From Bacillota bacterium (GTDB taxonomy: Bacteria; Bacillota; Dethiobacteria; DTU022): 6,621 nucleotides of DNA. Of the stretch, positions 6,545 through 6,621 are shown in pieces. A program made the translations under genes and the position numbers. The notes under the pieces are model-generated. The model was not told the origin of the DNA. It worked only from the letters and a program-made list of their open reading frames with translations, and did not search any database. The stretch covers positions 1 to 6,621 of the forward strand of contig JAAZIG010000047.1 of the NCBI GenBank assembly GCA_012510325.1, read 5' to 3'. Position 1 is the first letter of the stretch. Each line of letters starts with the position of its first letter.

Positions 6545-6621
6545 CTCCGCCGCCCTCTTCGCCGGCTGTTCCCGGGACCGGCTTCAATCGAGCCATCTCT
6601 GGACCTGCTTTTCCGGATAGA

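Noticed and set aside
6541..6621. Minus-strand frame entering from the right edge and ending near 6541
   Set aside because: Only about 26 codons are visible, the sequence is Arg/Ser/Gly-rich and unlike a typical protein end, and it overlaps the stop of the lipoprotein gene. I see no supported feature in the last 77 nt.

Overview
The window is moderately GC-rich and all five recognisable genes lie on the + strand. Strong AAGGAGG-type ribosome binding sites, a CxxxxCC-type variant of Lgt and an LppM-like lipoprotein suggest a bacterium of the Firmicutes/Clostridia type, probably an anaerobe. This is an inference from style and gene content; no rRNA or taxonomic marker is present.

Region 1 (2..4676) looks like one transcription unit. 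It starts with a large protein whose 5' end lies outside the window. A second large protein with a signal peptide follows through a TAATG stop/start overlap. A small four-helix membrane protein comes 26 nt later. The two large proteins are not members of a family I recognise. Both are built from degenerate alpha-helical repeats marked by a short acidic/basic motif (hydrophobic-x-D-x-R-L), recurring mostly every 25 to 37 residues, and they share an alignable block with the tripeptide HDL. I read them as tandem paralogues, probably exported and associated with the cell envelope.

Region 2 (4677..4888) is non-coding. It holds a near-perfect 14-bp hairpin with no T-run, more like a REP-type palindrome or an mRNA structural element than an intrinsic terminator.

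Region 3 (4889..6544) encodes an Lgt-family prolipoprotein diacylglyceryl transferase in which several residues important in E. coli Lgt are replaced (His103 to Tyr, Asn146 to Cys, Glu151 to Cys). After 135 nt comes an LppM-like lipoprotein with a clear lipobox and a C-terminal membrane anchor, so a lipid-modifying enzyme sits beside a plausible substrate. The last 77 nt show no supported feature.

Taken together, the window looks like a cell-envelope locus: two exported repeat proteins, a small integral membrane protein, a lipoprotein-modifying enzyme and a membrane-anchored lipoprotein. The least described part is the pair of repeat proteins.
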